Shown here: piece by piece, positions 20,533 through 28,276 of the stretch
How the letters are laid out: each line of letters begins with the position of its first letter
Numbering within the stretch: position 1 is the first letter of the stretch
DNA from: Candidatus Avelusimicrobium fimicolum
GTDB taxonomy: Bacteria > Elusimicrobiota > Elusimicrobia > Elusimicrobiales > Elusimicrobiaceae
DNA length: 28,276 nt
Assembly (NCBI GenBank): GCA_900541355.1
Contig: UQJU01000013.1
Location: 1 to 28,276 of the forward strand
Direction: 5' to 3'
Program-made: the position numbers and the translations under genes
The notes under the pieces: model-generated
Told to the model about the DNA's origin: nothing
Databases searched by the model: none
What the model saw: only the letters and a program-made list of their open reading frames with translations

Positions 20533-23292
20533 CTATTTGTTAAAGAAAGATTTGCACCATTTCTTTATTTTTTCCAGTGTGCTATTTTGTTTTTTGTATA
20601 AGCGCTCAATCTCCGCTGCCTCCGGTGTCAATTTCAAGTCCGGGTTCCTTCTCAGTAAATCAATAGCAGTAGCCAACTCTCTCTCACTACTATCACTGTA
20701 ACTCGGCCACGTGCTATGTGTTTTCAACCAACTTTTTAACGCGGGGACAACACGAGAAAGGCCCTCTTCTTTCAAACTTATAGCTTGCTGCTTTATGTCA
20801 TTGGGAACATTACTGCCAGTCAAGAAGTTGTACAGTTTTATTCCATTCTCTCCACTCCCCGTACGATAAGGCCACAGATGATTGGAATCTGCCAAATAGT
20901 CCTGCATTTTACGCAAAGTTGATTGCTGGACAGCCGTTTGTGCTTCCTCCACCAAGCGTTTGGCTTCGGCTTGTATTCCAGCAGGCACATCTGGTTTCAT
21001 CAGGTCTTTATAAGTATCCTCATAACCTAAAAGAAGATAACTCACATAAACTTCCAACTTCCGCTTGAGATTAGCAATTTTCCCCTGGTAATATAAGGAC
21101 CATATTTCTTTTAGCACAGGGTTGTCCGAAGGCGAACGAGTTTCCATTTTTTTCATTATTTCCTCATAGGCCTCTTGCATCGTCTTGTCAGGGTTACCCG
21201 ATGCCAACCAACGTGAGGTTCCATAGCCTAACTTTCTCTTGACTGCAGCCCACAGTTTGGCTTCTTCATAAAGATCCGCCAAATTACGATTATATGATTT
21301 GTAGTAACTAATAACCCCGGACAAACGACGTTCTCCTTTATCAGTGGAAGCAGATGAAGGCAATCTTCCGTTATGGGTCTCTAACCAAAAGATGGTTTCG
21401 TCATAAATTTTTTGGCCACGCTCAAACCGTTCCTGTTGTTGCTGACGAGAAATTTCTGCCAAGCGTTCTAACCTTGCTTTCTCCTGAGCGGGATCTTCTT
21501 TGGGTGTGGCTTTTTCCCGGGGAGTAGCATTTTCCTTAAGGCGAATTATACTATTCCTCAAACCAGCATTGCGTTGTTTAACCCCGGAAACGGCACGGGC
21601 CAAACCGGACTCTTCTGCATCAGCAGAAGCAATGGTTGGAAATGTCCCGTTATGATTTCTCATCCAAAGGACCAAATTGTCATAGGTTTGTTGGTCACGC
21701 ACTAACTGTTGTTGATACTGTTCTTCGGCTTTCAACTGTTTTTGACGGCGTGCTTCCTCCGCTCTCTCTTGGGAAGTTTCTGCCAGTTGTTGACGGCGCA
21801 CTTTTTGCCCCTGCTCTTTCAGTGCCAATAACTCTTTGGCTATGGGGTCATCGGCAGGTACTGTTTTCAAATAATTGTCAACATTTTGTGCTAAATTAAT
21901 CGCTTCCTTATTGTCATAAGCATTTCCAGGCCATATTCCGTCGTGTTCGTCCATCCACTTCCGTACGGACTGGAGCTTTTCCTGCGGTGTCAGGTGTTTT
22001 TTAATAGGGCCACCCTTTAAATCTTGCAACTGTTTGATCCAAATATCATTGGAGTCCTGTGCACGTTGTAAAGCTTTGTGCACACGGAAAGCCAAATTAA
22101 CCTCAGTTAATTCCTCCGGCGTTCTCTGCTCCCCGCGAATCAGCTTTCCATCTCTATAAATAGCGGACCGCGGAAATTTACCGTTATGGGCAATCATCCA
22201 ATTGCGCAACTCTGCAACCAAGGCGGCATTGTTATTATTTTTTCCTTGTACAACTGTATTGATTCTGGGGGCGGAAAAAGATAAATTCAGCCAATCAGCG
22301 GTAGTTGTTTCCCCTGGGAATGTATGCTTTACACTATAATAACTATAATAGTTCAATAGCCGGTAAGCATCTTTGGATAAAGTATTCATCTTCCCTGTCG
22401 CTTGCGGCAACACATATTCGCCCAAGCCATTTTTGGCAAGCCAGTTATTTACTCCTTCTACAAACTCCGCCGGCAAAGAAGACGCCCCTTTAAAAGAACG
22501 TAACTGTTTGTATGCTTTCAGTTTAAGCATAGCGCGCACAATGGCAATACCCGTAACCGATTTTACAGATTCCGGCGCTTTTTGGTAAATATTCATCAAC
22601 AGAGGAACATCTTTTGTGGTGCCAAAAAAACCTAAATTGCTGATGGCGGACATTGTTTTCCCCCAAGCCATCAAGTCTGCCTGTTCCTCCAAAGAAACGC
22701 TCCCCTTATAGCACACCAAAATAGTTCTATATAATTCTTGTGCCAGGTAGGTCTGATCCGCGGTTAATTTAACACCTTTCTGTATTGCCAAAACCGGAAG
22801 ATCTTTTAACAGCAAGTATTCTTGGGCAGAAGGCATGCGTGAAACCTCAAAAATTTGGTATAGCACCTCTTTTGCATCTGCGGCTGAAAAATTCTCTTGG
22901 GCAAGGAGGTCGTCCGTTTCTTGCAATGTTTTTAATGGGGTTTTGACATTGGCCACTAAATTATCAACGGCAGTAGAAATCTGTTGTTGCTTGGACGAAA
23001 CGGCAGGAGAATTTATGGTAACATTAGTCTGTGGAGTTTTCCCCACAGGGGTAGCCGGCACGGAAACAGTTGGAACCGTAGGAATAATGCCCGTTGGGAG
23101 GTGCGCCGAGGGAATACCCGTAACCTTAGACAGTCCTTTAAGGCCTGGCACCTCTTTGCCGACTTGTCCGATAACTTGTTCCACTATTTGCGAACCTTCT
23201 TTTGCTCCTTTGACAACACTTGTCTCCTGTGCGGAAGCCGGAACCACACATAAAAGGCACAAAATTCCCCCTACTAAAATTGGCATTTTCAT
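20533..23292 (-). CDS. Large secreted protein with repeated W-x3-H-N-G-x-[FW]-P modules
   Basis: 919-aa protein I do not recognise. Residues 1-22 form a signal peptide (MKMPILVGGILCLLCVVPASAQ). A Pro/Val/Thr-rich stretch (about 65-105) and a helical region of about 250 residues follow. A short module then recurs: WMIAHNGKFP (about 365), WMDEHDGIWP (446), WMRNHNGTFP (543), WLETHNGRLP (636), and more diverged YLADSNHLWP (about 799) and WLKTHSTWP (855). Each is followed by a Ser/Ala- and Glu-rich helix. Long Gln/Glu/Lys/Arg coiled coils (about 495-540, 600-630) separate modules. Met 23292 has GGAGG upstream and starts the signal peptide directly. The module loosely recalls helicase-associated repeats, but a secreted location argues against that role. 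Surface or periplasmic scaffold is a guess. Confidence 0.8.
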   Translation of the reverse strand: MKMPILVGGILCLLCVVPASAQETSVVKGAKEGSQIVEQVIGQVGKEVPGLKGLSKVTGIPSAHLPTGIIPTVPTVSVPATPVGKTPQTNVTINSPAVSSKQQQISTAVDNLVANVKTPLKTLQETDDLLAQENFSAADAKEVLYQIFEVSRMPSAQEYLLLKDLPVLAIQKGVKLTADQTYLAQELYRTILVCYKGSVSLEEQADLMAWGKTMSAISNLGFFGTTKDVPLLMNIYQKAPESVKSVTGIAIVRAMLKLKAYKQLRSFKGASSLPAEFVEGVNNWLAKNGLGEYVLPQATGKMNTLSKDAYRLLNYYSYYSVKHTFPGETTTADWLNLSFSAPRINTVVQGKNNNNAALVAELRNWMIAHNGKFPRSAIYRDGKLIRGEQRTPEELTEVNLAFRVHKALQRAQDSNDIWIKQLQDLKGGPIKKHLTPQEKLQSVRKWMDEHDGIWPGNAYDNKEAINLAQNVDNYLKTVPADDPIAKELLALKEQGQKVRRQQLAETSQERAEEARRQKQLKAEEQYQQQLVRDQQTYDNLVLWMRNHNGTFPTIASADAEESGLARAVSGVKQRNAGLRNSIIRLKENATPREKATPKEDPAQEKARLERLAEISRQQQQERFERGQKIYDETIFWLETHNGRLPSSASTDKGERRLSGVISYYKSYNRNLADLYEEAKLWAAVKRKLGYGTSRWLASGNPDKTMQEAYEEIMKKMETRSPSDNPVLKEIWSLYYQGKIANLKRKLEVYVSYLLLGYEDTYKDLMKPDVPAGIQAEAKRLVEEAQTAVQQSTLRKMQDYLADSNHLWPYRTGSGENGIKLYNFLTGSNVPNDIKQQAISLKEEGLSRVVPALKSWLKTHSTWPSYSDSSERELATAIDLLRRNPDLKLTPEAAEIERLYKKQNSTLEKIKKWCKSFFNK

Positions 23293-23385
23293 ATATCCAC
23301 TACCTCCTTTTGATAATATATAAATTTCTTTTTCCCCCTTCAAGGGCCAAAAGACCTATCCAAAATATAGGCCTTACATACAAGA

Positions 23386-23411
23386 GCGCCCGCAGGAGAA
23401 GTTGCGGGCGC
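23386..23411 (-). terminator. Duplicated hairpin after the 56-aa gene
   Basis: Perfect 9-bp stem GCGCCCGCA / TGCGGGCGC with an 8-nt loop. It repeats the terminator at 20495-20522 over 28 bases. The T-tract here is poor (TCTTGT), so it may be weak. Confidence 0.7.
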
Positions 23412-23440
23412 AGGGTGTTCTTGTAGGAGGTTTTTAAAGT

Positions 23441-23611
23441 TTATTGTGCAAAGCCCAGAAACAAGGCTGCGTACAGTTCCACATTGTCCAGTTTTACATC
23501 ACTGGAAGTAAGCATATCTTTAAATTCGCGGCTAATCCAGGAAAACTCCCGGTCCAGGCGCTGTTTTTTAAGCAGTTGGTCTTGCTTTGTTTTTTGGGTT
23601 AAAGTGTTCAT
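23441..23611 (-). CDS. Small 56-aa protein of unknown function
   Basis: Charged, helical small protein (MNTLTQKTKQDQLLKKQRLD at the start, then REFSWISREFKDML, SSDVKLDNVELYAALFLGFAQ). GGAGGAGG lies eight bases before ATG 23611, the strongest ribosome site in the area, which supports translation. A longer reading from 23680 would pass through the leader and is unlikely. A TATAAT-like box (TATAAT about 23625-23635, minus strand) may be its promoter. It precedes the large secreted protein on the same strand and shares its style of terminator hairpin, but no family is recognised. Confidence 0.6.
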   Translation of the reverse strand: MNTLTQKTKQDQLLKKQRLDREFSWISREFKDMLTSSDVKLDNVELYAALFLGFAQ

Positions 23612-23750
23612 TTTTGCGCCTCCTCCGCGGTAGATTATACTTATATAATATTGTTTACGACGGAGAATTAACAGGGTCATTGGGCCTAACCGACGGAACT
23701 TTTTGGGCCTACTTCTCTCCGACGGGCAGACCTACCTAAAAATAGGTCTT

Positions 23751-23778
23751 TTGGCCTGTTTTTCCAATTTGATATACT
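23751..23778 (+). promoter_or_regulatory. hydE promoter, probably leaderless
   Basis: TTGGCC (23751-23756), 16-nt spacer, TATACT (23773-23778). The ATG follows seven bases later and no Shine-Dalgarno sequence is present. Confidence 0.65.
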
Positions 23779-23785
23779 TTAATAT

Positions 23786-24844
23786 ATGGTTGCTGAAACG
23801 GAAATTTTAGCCAAGGCAAAAGCCACTCATACGCTTGCGAAAGAGGAAATTATTGTGCTCTTGTCGCTCCCGGATGCGCGCGCGCTTTTTCAGGCAGCCG
23901 ACGAGGTCCGCCGCCAATTCGTGGGAGATGAGGTCTATTTGCGCGGACTTATTGAATTTTCCAATTATTGTAAAAACGACTGTATGTATTGCGGTATCCG
24001 CCGCTCCAATTTACAAGCCAAACGATACCGCTTATCCCCGCAGGAAATCGTAAAATTGGCTGAAAAAGCCGCCGGCTACGGCTATAAAACAGTAGTGCTC
24101 CAATCTGGGGAAGACGGGTGGTTCTCCGCCGATAAAATGGCTGATATTGTCCGTCAAATTAAAAAAATGGGTTTAGCGGTTACATTAAGTTTGGGCGAAA
24201 AAACGCGCGAAGAATATGCCCTGTACCGCCAGGCCGGGGCCGACAGATACCTTTTGCGCATAGAAACCACCGATAAAATCCTTTACGAAAAATTGGACCC
24301 GCAAATGAGTTGGTTAAACCGCGCCCGCTGTTTAACCGATTTAAAGGCTCTCGGCTACGAGGTCGGCTCAGGGTCGCTGGTGGGACTGCCGGGGCAAACA
24401 ATGGAAAGTTTAGCGGACGATTTGCTGTTTTTTAAGCAAATTCCTGTGGATATGGCGGGAATCGGACCTTTTATCCCCCACCCCCACACCCCGTTGGCAA
24501 ACGAAACGACAAACGGTCATTTTGAGTTAGCCCTTAAAATGATGGCTATAATGCGTCTGTTACTGCCGGACATCAATATCCCGGCCACCACAGCTATGGA
24601 AACACTCCACCCGCAAGGCCGCCTTTTGGCTTTGCAGAGCGGAGCCAATGTGGTGATGCCCAATGTTACCGAGGGCGAACCCCGCAAAATGTATGAACTG
24701 TATCCCGGAAAAATCTGTACGGGCGATACACCTGAAAAATGCCGCTACTGCATTGCCGGTAAGATTGAATCTATCGGACGAACCGTGCAAATGTCCTACG
24801 GCTTTCACGGAGAGTATTTAAAGAATAAGTCCCAGAAAAAATAA
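23786..24844 (+). CDS. hydE: [FeFe]-hydrogenase H-cluster maturase HydE (radical SAM)
   Basis: 352-aa radical S-adenosylmethionine enzyme that helps build the dithiolate-bridged diiron subcluster of [FeFe]-hydrogenase. The SAM-cluster motif is C62-KND-C66-MY-C69 in LIEFSNYCKNDCMYCGIRRSN. Further HydE-type segments are VVLQSGED, VTLSLGEKTREEY, ADRYLLRIETTD, SGSLVGLPGQTMESLADDLLF, GIGPFIPHPHTPLANE and NIPATTAMETLHPQGR. A second Cys set, C311-X7-C319-X2-C322, corresponds to the non-essential cluster of some HydE proteins. These features separate it from BioB and PylB. No hydF, hydG or hydrogenase gene is adjacent, so the maturation genes are scattered. It is monocistronic between its promoter and a terminator. 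Confidence 0.95.
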   Translation: MVAETEILAKAKATHTLAKEEIIVLLSLPDARALFQAADEVRRQFVGDEVYLRGLIEFSNYCKNDCMYCGIRRSNLQAKRYRLSPQEIVKLAEKAAGYGYKTVVLQSGEDGWFSADKMADIVRQIKKMGLAVTLSLGEKTREEYALYRQAGADRYLLRIETTDKILYEKLDPQMSWLNRARCLTDLKALGYEVGSGSLVGLPGQTMESLADDLLFFKQIPVDMAGIGPFIPHPHTPLANETTNGHFELALKMMAIMRLLLPDINIPATTAMETLHPQGRLLALQSGANVVMPNVTEGEPRKMYELYPGKICTGDTPEKCRYCIAGKIESIGRTVQMSYGFHGEYLKNKSQKK

Positions 24845-24877
24845 AAGCCCTGTTTAAAAACAGGACTTTTATTTTTT
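24843..24877. terminator. Shared bidirectional terminator
   Basis: Stem AAAAGCCCTGTTT / AAACAGGACTTTT (24843-24855, 24858-24870) with one mismatch, followed by six T. It overlaps the hydE stop and the end of the convergent gene, so it serves both. Confidence 0.88.
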
Positions 24878-25421
24878 ACCAATCTTTTAATTTTTCCAAC
24901 AGTGCCGCGGCTTGTTTGCCGTTTCTTTGCTGCAAGGCTACGATTTGGCGTTTTTGCGGGTTTATAATGCACAACTCCATACAATTATCTGCCAACCACA
25001 TCTCCGGGCAGGTTTTGTATCCGGGGGCGCAGTTGATCCATCTTGTACCACTGGTCCACTCCATTGTATTTTGATAGGCTGAGGGATATTTTTTCAGTGT
25101 TCTTTCCACGGCTTCCCGAAAGGCCGCCGCATAAGGGCAGCCGCGCAAACTGACCCAATGGACTTTTTTAATATCACCTAAAAAAATTTCTTGATGGCTG
25201 GAATTATCGGGTATGGAATCGTAAACCTCTTGGGGAATCGGCAATACTTTTACGTTCGGTATTCCGGCTGTTAAAAGGCCGGCCTGAATCGTACTGTCTG
25301 GCCGTTGGGCCAGTTCTTCCAGATTTACAGGAACAGTATCCTTAAACACAATGCAGGCCGCCACAGCCACTAATAGCAAAATGCCCAGCATTGCAAATAA
25401 ACTGAGTCCTTTTTTATTCAT
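24876..25421 (-). CDS. Membrane-anchored Cys-containing protein, perhaps thioredoxin-like
   Basis: 181-aa protein I do not recognise. One N-terminal TM helix (about 7-26) anchors an extracytoplasmic domain with five cysteines: C95 (RGCPYAAAF), C131, C138, C147 and C151. A strand-turn-strand CMELCIINPQKRQIVALQQRNG followed by AAALLEKLKDW resembles the end of a thioredoxin fold, and GCPYA sits where a CxxC motif would be. However, the second active-site Cys is absent and no cis-Pro loop is clear. GGGGG lies before ATG 25421. It converges with hydE and is divergent from ppdK. It could be a disulfide-stabilised periplasmic protein without redox activity. Confidence 0.65.
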   Translation of the reverse strand: MNKKGLSLFAMLGILLLVAVAACIVFKDTVPVNLEELAQRPDSTIQAGLLTAGIPNVKVLPIPQEVYDSIPDNSSHQEIFLGDIKKVHWVSLRGCPYAAAFREAVERTLKKYPSAYQNTMEWTSGTRWINCAPGYKTCPEMWLADNCMELCIINPQKRQIVALQQRNGKQAAALLEKLKDW

Positions 25422-25482
25422 CTTTTCCCCCTTTACACACGTTTCCTAATTATAACAAAAAGTGGATATGTAGAAAAAAATT

Positions 25483-25510
25483 TTGTTTTCTATGGAAAAT
25501 GTATTACAAT
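25483..25510 (+). promoter_or_regulatory. ppdK promoter
   Basis: TTGTTT (25483-25488), 16-nt spacer, TACAAT (25505-25510). The 5' leader carries a small hairpin AACGGG / CCCGTT (25523-25528, 25534-25539) and GGGAGA before the ATG. Confidence 0.55.
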
Positions 25511-25576
25511 ATAGGAAATTAAAACGGGCCAGCCCCGTTACACTGTTATTTTAATATAAGGGAGAAACGACCATAT

Positions 25577-28276
25577 ATGGTAAAGAAAACCGTCAAGAAA
25601 GCGGCTGCAAAACCTGCCGCTAAAAAGACTGTAAAAAAAACAGCCGTAAAGAAAGCCGTTCTCAAAAAACCCGCTAAATATATTTACTCTTTTGGCGCAG
25701 GCCGTGCCGAAGGCAATGGCAAAATGAAGGAATTATTGGGCGGTAAGGGCGCCAATTTGGCCGAAATGGCCGGACTGTTAAAACTGCCCGTTCCTCCCGG
25801 TTTTACAATTACTACCGAAGTTTGTACCTATTATTGGAACCACGACCGTTCCTATCCCAAAACATTGAAAGCCGACGTAGAGGCCAACCTCAAAAAAATT
25901 GAACGCGAAACCAAAAAAGTTTTCGGTTCCGAAAAAAATCCGCTTTTAGTGTCCGTCCGCTCCGGCGCCCGCGCCTCTATGCCCGGTATGATGGAAACCA
26001 TTTTGAATATCGGTCTGACGGAAGAAACTATCCCGGGTATGATTGCCAAAACGGGAGATGCCCGCTTTGTGTATGATGCTTACCGCCGCCTGATTATGAT
26101 GTATTCCGATGTGGTAATGGAAAAAGCCGCCGGAATTGAACCCAAGGACGGCGAAGGAATCCGCAAAATTTTGGACGGTATGCTGGGCGATTTAAAGACA
26201 AAACTCGGCGTAACGGACGATACTCATATTCCGGCCGAAGAACTCAAAAAACTGTGCGCGGAATTTAAAAAGACCGTCAAAAAAGTGCTCAAAAAAGACT
26301 TCCCGGACAATCCGATGGAACAACTTTGGGGCGCTATCGGTGCGGTGTTTGCCTCTTGGAACGGCAAACGCGCTATTGCTTACCGCAACATTGAAAATAT
26401 CCCGCACGATTGGGGTACTGCCGTTAACGTACAAACAATGGTTTTCGGCAATATGGGCGATACGAGCGCCACGGGCGTGGCCTTTACGCGCAACCCCGGC
26501 AACGGCGACAGCCACTTTTACGGCGAATATTTAATCAATGCCCAAGGTGAAGATGTGGTGGCCGGTATCCGCACCCCCTCGCCGATGAACAAATGGTCTG
26601 CAAATGCTCACTCGGCCCATTTGCCTACGCTTGAAAAGGTAATGCCGAAAGTTTATAAAGAATTGGACGCTATCCAAAAGAAACTGGAAAAGCATTTCCA
26701 CGATATGTTGGACATTGAATTTACGATTGAGGACCAAAAATTGTGGATGCTCCAATGCCGCGTAGGAAAACGCAACGGAACCGCCGCCGTACAAATGGCC
26801 TTGGATATGGTAAAAGAACGCTTGATTTCCAAGGAAGAAGCCGTCTTGCGTGTAACGCCTGCCCAGTTAGGCGAACTTTTGCTCCCCGCCATTGACCCCA
26901 AGGCCGAAGCGGGCGTAAAGCCCATTGCCCAAGGTCTGCCGGCCGGCCCGGGCGGTGCTTGCGGCGAAATTGTTTTCAACTCCGCCGACGCTATTAAGTT
27001 GCAAGCAACCGGCAAAAAAGCCATTTTGGTACGCGAAGAAACCAACCCCGAAGATATTGAGGGAATGCGTGCGGCCGCAGGTATTTTAACCCAGCGCGGC
27101 GGTATGACCTCTCACGCGGCTTTGGTTGCCCGCGGTTGGGGCAAATGCTGCATTGTCGGCTGCGGAGAACTGGAAATTAACCTGGAAGCCAAAACCGTCA
27201 GTATGGGCGGAAAAACCTTTAAAGAGGGCGATTCCTTAACCTTAAACGGTACGAAAGGATATGTTTATGACGGTGCTTTAAAAATGTTAGCCGCCGGCGA
27301 AGGCAACAAGAACTTAATGCACTTTTTAGCCTTGTGCGACAAAGTGCGCACCCTGAAAGTGCGCGCCAACGCAGATACGGAAGAAGATGCCATAAATGCC
27401 CGCAAATTCGGTGCGGAGGGCATCGGCCTTTTCCGCATTGAACATATGTTCTACGGTAAAAACTCCGAAAAACCGCTCTTTATTTTGCGCAAAATGATTC
27501 TCTCCGGCAATGAGGCCGAACGCAAAGCCGCGGTAGAAGAACTTTTCCCGTACATGAAAAAGGAAATCAAGGCGACTATGAAGGCTATGGCGGGCTATGG
27601 TGTAACCGTCCGCCTGATGGACCCGCCGCTCCACGAATTTGTGCCGACCTTGCCCGAAAAGCAGGCTGAATTGGCCAAAGCATTGGGAATTACGATGGCT
27701 GTATTTAAAGAACGCGCCGCCGGGCTGCACGAAGTCAACCCGATGATGGGACACCGTGGTATCCGCTTGGGTGTAACCTATCCCGAAATTACCGAAATGC
27801 AATCCCGCGCGATTTTTGAATCGGCCGCCGAACTCATTAAAGAGGGTGTAAAAGCGGAGCCGGAAGTGATGATTCCTCTTACCTGCGACGTGAACGAAAT
27901 CATCACGCAAAAGAAACTCATCCGCGCCGCGTATGACGAAGTGGTAGCCAAAACCAAGGTTAAAAAACTCCATTTCTCCGTGGGTACGATGATTGAAATT
28001 CCGCGCGCAGCGGTGTTGGCCTATGAAGTTGCCCAAGAAGCGGATTTCTTCTCGTTCGGAACCAATGACCTTACGCAAATGACCTTTGGTTTTTCGCGTG
28101 ATGATATCGGCTCGTTCCTGCCCGAATATTTGAAGCAAGGCATTTTGGAAGCCGACCCGTTCCAAACCCTTGACCAACGCGGTGTAGGGATGCTGATTGA
28201 ACACGCCGTAACCGAAGGGCGCGACGCCAAACCTAACTTGAAGGTGGGTATCTGCGGCGAACACGGCGGGGACCCT
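25577..28276 (+). CDS. ppdK: Pyruvate phosphate dikinase, 3'-truncated by window edge, with Lys-rich N-terminal extension
   Basis: Cytosolic enzyme interconverting pyruvate, ATP and Pi with PEP, AMP and PPi; in PPi-based glycolysis it makes ATP from PEP. 900 codons are visible without a stop. Residues 1-35 form a Lys/Ala/Thr repeat (KKTVKKAAAKPAAKK style) that ordinary PPDKs lack. The usual start follows: YIYSFGAGRAEGNGKMKELLGGKGANLAEM, the ATP-grasp nucleotide domain (about 36-380). The phosphohistidine is H513 in GGMTSHAALVARG. The PEP barrel contains TNDLTQMTFGFSRDD (about 829-843) and, at the window edge, GICGEHGGDP with the catalytic Cys. About 40 C-terminal residues are missing to the right. 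AGGGAGA precedes the ATG. The identity is certain; the role of the extension is unknown. Confidence 0.96.
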   Translation, partial: MVKKTVKKAAAKPAAKKTVKKTAVKKAVLKKPAKYIYSFGAGRAEGNGKMKELLGGKGANLAEMAGLLKLPVPPGFTITTEVCTYYWNHDRSYPKTLKADVEANLKKIERETKKVFGSEKNPLLVSVRSGARASMPGMMETILNIGLTEETIPGMIAKTGDARFVYDAYRRLIMMYSDVVMEKAAGIEPKDGEGIRKILDGMLGDLKTKLGVTDDTHIPAEELKKLCAEFKKTVKKVLKKDFPDNPMEQLWGAIGAVFASWNGKRAIAYRNIENIPHDWGTAVNVQTMVFGNMGDTSATGVAFTRNPGNGDSHFYGEYLINAQGEDVVAGIRTPSPMNKWSANAHSAHLPTLEKVMPKVYKELDAIQKKLEKHFHDMLDIEFTIEDQKLWMLQCRVGKRNGTAAVQMALDMVKERLISKEEAVLRVTPAQLGELLLPAIDPKAEAGVKPIAQGLPAGPGGACGEIVFNSADAIKLQATGKKAILVREETNPEDIEGMRAAAGILTQRGGMTSHAALVARGWGKCCIVGCGELEINLEAKTVSMGGKTFKEGDSLTLNGTKGYVYDGALKMLAAGEGNKNLMHFLALCDKVRTLKVRANADTEEDAINARKFGAEGIGLFRIEHMFYGKNSEKPLFILRKMILSGNEAERKAAVEELFPYMKKEIKATMKAMAGYGVTVRLMDPPLHEFVPTLPEKQAELAKALGITMAVFKERAAGLHEVNPMMGHRGIRLGVTYPEITEMQSRAIFESAAELIKEGVKAEPEVMIPLTCDVNEIITQKKLIRAAYDEVVAKTKVKKLHFSVGTMIEIPRAAVLAYEVAQEADFFSFGTNDLTQMTFGFSRDDIGSFLPEYLKQGILEADPFQTLDQRGVGMLIEHAVTEGRDAKPNLKVGICGEHGGDP

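Noticed and set aside
27326..28264. 312-codon minus-strand ORF opposite ppdK
   Set aside because: It is a frame shadow of the certain PPDK coding sequence, with His/Phe/Arg-rich translation and no start signal.

Overview
The window looks like a chromosomal segment of a Gram-negative-type fermentative anaerobe, most likely a gut Elusimicrobium-like member of the Elusimicrobiota. This is inferred from gene content and has not been checked by any search. The outer membrane is indicated by a FadL/OmpP1 porin, an ExbB-ExbD-TonB set and a LolA-like protein. Anaerobic fermentation is indicated by HydE ([FeFe]-hydrogenase maturase) and pyruvate phosphate dikinase. A pilin with the GFTLIELLVVVLIIGILSAVALPQY-type head fits that phylum.

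Layout. Bases 1-2465 hold three plus-strand genes: the 3' part of a dCMP deaminase, a membrane-anchored TPR protein and a FadL porin, with two clear terminators. mutY follows on the minus strand. Bases 3816-8100 are a gene-poor, visibly AT-rich zone. It contains one unrecognised 236-aa protein behind a near-consensus promoter set in a cluster of TGTCA/TGACA half-sites, a 28-bp candidate XerC/XerD dif site, several palindromes, a perfect (CTGGG)7 array inside a small ORF, and a solitary type IV-like pilin. tRNA-Ser(GCU) marks the right edge.

Bases 8316-15696 are one tightly packed minus-strand cluster: ftsK, a lipidated LolA-like protein, pgsA, pgpA, exbB, exbD, tonB, a three-TM protein and an SDR epimerase. 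Gaps are at most 14 nt and several genes overlap, so DNA translocation, phospholipid synthesis and envelope functions are probably co-transcribed from a promoter before ftsK. Bases 15824-23611 continue on the minus strand: accB with a small membrane protein, pnp and rpsO, two tandem DUF805-like proteins, a large secreted protein with about six W-x3-H-N-G-x-[FW]-P modules, and a 56-aa protein. Bases 23751-28276 hold hydE (+), a membrane-anchored Cys-rich protein (-) and ppdK (+, cut by the window end).

The first genes on the left and nearly all genes from 8 to 23.6 kb point toward the gene-poor zone. With the dif-like site this suggests, but does not prove, that the zone is the replication terminus. 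Other things worth attention: several genes lack a Shine-Dalgarno sequence and have a -10 hexamer 5-8 nt before the ATG (probable leaderless transcripts); both AccB and PPDK carry Lys/Ala-rich N-terminal extensions; and the secreted repeat protein has a module I do not recognise. I found no CRISPR array, IS element, prophage or obvious defence system.
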